From positions 1 through 33,974 of the forward strand of contig CAIXDS010000404.1 of the NCBI GenBank assembly GCA_903918195.1: a stretch of 33,974 bases of DNA, written 5' to 3'. The position numbers were made by a program, and so were the translations under genes. The notes under the pieces are model-generated. The model searched no databases. It was not told where the DNA came from and saw only the letters and a program-made list of their open reading frames with translations. Positions 33,088-33,974 of this stretch are shown piece by piece. The stretch's first letter is position 1; the number at the start of each line of letters is the position of its first letter. Origin of the DNA: an uncultured Acetobacteraceae bacterium (GTDB lineage Bacteria; Pseudomonadota; Alphaproteobacteria; Acetobacterales; Acetobacteraceae).

Positions 33088-33834
33088 TCAGTACCCGAGG
33101 GCGCAGCCATCCTTGCGCGGATCGGAGGCGCCGACCAGGCAGCCGCGGGCGCGGTCGATCCAGATGGCCTGGCCGCCGCCATGCGGCGGCTCCACCGCCT
33201 CAATGACATGGCCGAGCCGGGCCAGCCCCTCGCACAGCGCGGCCGGCACGCCGCGCTCCACCTGCACCTTGCCCATGAACGGAAACAGCCGGCAGAGATC
33301 GAGCGATTCCTGCAGATCGAGCCCGTAATCGAAAAAATTGGTCAGGAAGCTGGTCTGTCCCATCGGCTGGTAATGCCCGCCCATGACGCCATACGGCATC
33401 ACCGCCTCGCCGTCCCGGGTCAGCATGCCGGGGATGATGGTGTGCATCGGCCGCTTGCATGGGGCGATGCAGTTCGGATGCCCCCGCTCGAGGCGGAAGC
33501 CGAGGCCGCGGTTATGCAGCATCACGCCCGGGCGCTCGGCCAGGATGCTGGAGCCGAAGCCCTCGAACAGCGAGTTGATGAAGCTGCAGGCGTTGCCGTC
33601 GCGATCGACGACGGAGAGATAAACCGTGTCGCTGTGGTGCGGCAGTTCGGTCTCGCCGGGCGCGGGCAGCTGCGCCATGGCCAGGTCGTCGCGGATCAGC
33701 CGGCGCAGCCCGTCCAGGGTGTCCGCACGGGTCAGCCTTGCCACCGGCACGGCAGAAAACAGCGGGTCGGCGACGAACGCGTCGCGGTCGCGATAGGCCA
33801 GCCGCGCCACTTCGATATGGCGGTGCCAGCGGGT
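33088..33834 (-). pseudogene. Gamma-glutamyltransferase-like gene, 5' part missing
   Basis: Only the C-terminal part is present. It contains the small-subunit core: SDTVYLSVVDRDG with the expected N-terminal nucleophile Thr of the small subunit, SFINSLFEGFGSSI, MPYGVMGGHYQPMGQ and the terminal ASDPRKDGCALGY. Upstream the family-like reading RWHRHIEVARLAYRDRD continues to about 33831. Beyond that the frame stays open but the sequence is that of an IS630-type end and no longer resembles the family. The large-subunit half is not in the window. The gene is therefore probably interrupted by the insertion; its other half may lie beyond the element. A full-length enzyme would be about 530 aa. Confidence 0.7.
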
Positions 33835-33974
33835 AATACCAACGCCTGCTGCATATGACTCATCTGTGAAGAGACCGACGCGGCGGGCTTCTGATTCAAG
33901 GTGGCGAACGAAGGAGGTTCGCCATGACGATTGCGCTGCGGGGCGACTATGACGCCTCGGCGTTGCGGGCAGCA
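33835..33974 (+). mobile_element. IS630-type insertion sequence, left end (partial)
   Basis: Sequence from about 33834 to the edge is unlike the GGT gene and carries the start of a transposase. The junction has TA dinucleotides at 33834-33835 and 33837-33838; IS630/Tc1-type elements insert at TA. The exact end and the terminal inverted repeat cannot be fixed because the other end is outside the window. Confidence 0.65.
33924..33974 (+). CDS. IS630-family transposase, N-terminal fragment (runs off the window)
   Basis: Starts at ATG 33924 with a strong AAGGAGG site. The 17 visible residues MTIALRGDYDASALRAA match the conserved beginning of an IS630-type transposase group that I recall from alphaproteobacteria (recognised from memory). 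The DDE catalytic core would lie beyond the window, so integrity cannot be judged. Confidence 0.65.
   Translation, partial: MTIALRGDYDASALRAA

Overview
The window is high-GC chromosomal DNA, very probably from an acetic-acid-bacterium relative (Alphaproteobacteria, Acetobacteraceae or close). The grounds are the nagZ-scpA-scpB-tatBC-serS order, the aroQ-accB-accC set with aat nearby, an AarC-type succinyl-CoA:acetate CoA-transferase, and short GGCCAGGGCTCTGCCC-type intergenic repeats that I associate with this family from memory. I see no rRNA, tRNA, CRISPR or prophage genes. Most of the window is ordinary core and accessory metabolism.

Layout. 1-433 is non-coding, with a 36-bp perfect palindrome and one repeat copy. 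434-7196 (+) is a tightly packed housekeeping operon: a possible 58-aa peptide, nagZ, an M50 site-2 protease, scpA, scpB, tatB, tatC, serS and a nicotinamidase. No tatA lies in front of tatB. 7285-9203 (-) holds a 2-hydroxyacid dehydrogenase, an HCCA-isomerase-like thioredoxin-fold protein and a DUF962/Mpo1-like protein. A zinc-type ZnuA (9323, +) follows behind a Zur-like box, without its permease or ATPase. 10207-11121 (-) is a DUF3445 (heme-dependent oxidative N-demethylase-like) protein. An orphan OmpR-type response regulator (11579, +) follows a long, relatively AT-rich leader. galE (-) and a chrA-CDF efflux pair (+) diverge from 13.4 kb. The CDF gene converges on a PepSY-response regulator-histidine kinase operon (15724-18076, -).

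18179-20391 (+) encodes a class III aminotransferase and an EamA exporter. 20336-27286 (-) is a long same-strand run which, in transcription order, is aat, two secreted paralogs, an MsrQ-like membrane protein, a SapC-family protein, an agmatinase-family ureohydrolase, aarC and a NUDIX hydrolase. A TPR/glycosyltransferase-like gene (27472, +) sits between aat and accC on the opposite strand. 29155-33062 (-) has accC, accB, aroQ and an amidase. The last gene is a gamma-glutamyltransferase-like gene whose 5' part is missing because an IS630-type element joins it near 33834. The element's transposase start is at the right edge.

How the genes work together. The window combines cell-wall recycling, chromosome condensation, Tat export, tRNA charging, fatty-acid (accBC) and shikimate (aroQ) steps, and metal handling (znuA, chrA, CDF). 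I did not find a clear-cut new system. The best leads are the paired secreted paralogs co-transcribed with msrQ and sapC, the histidine kinase with an altered H-box, the TPR/glycosyltransferase gene placed between accC and aat, the orphan ZnuA with a Zur-like site, and the palindrome at the left edge.
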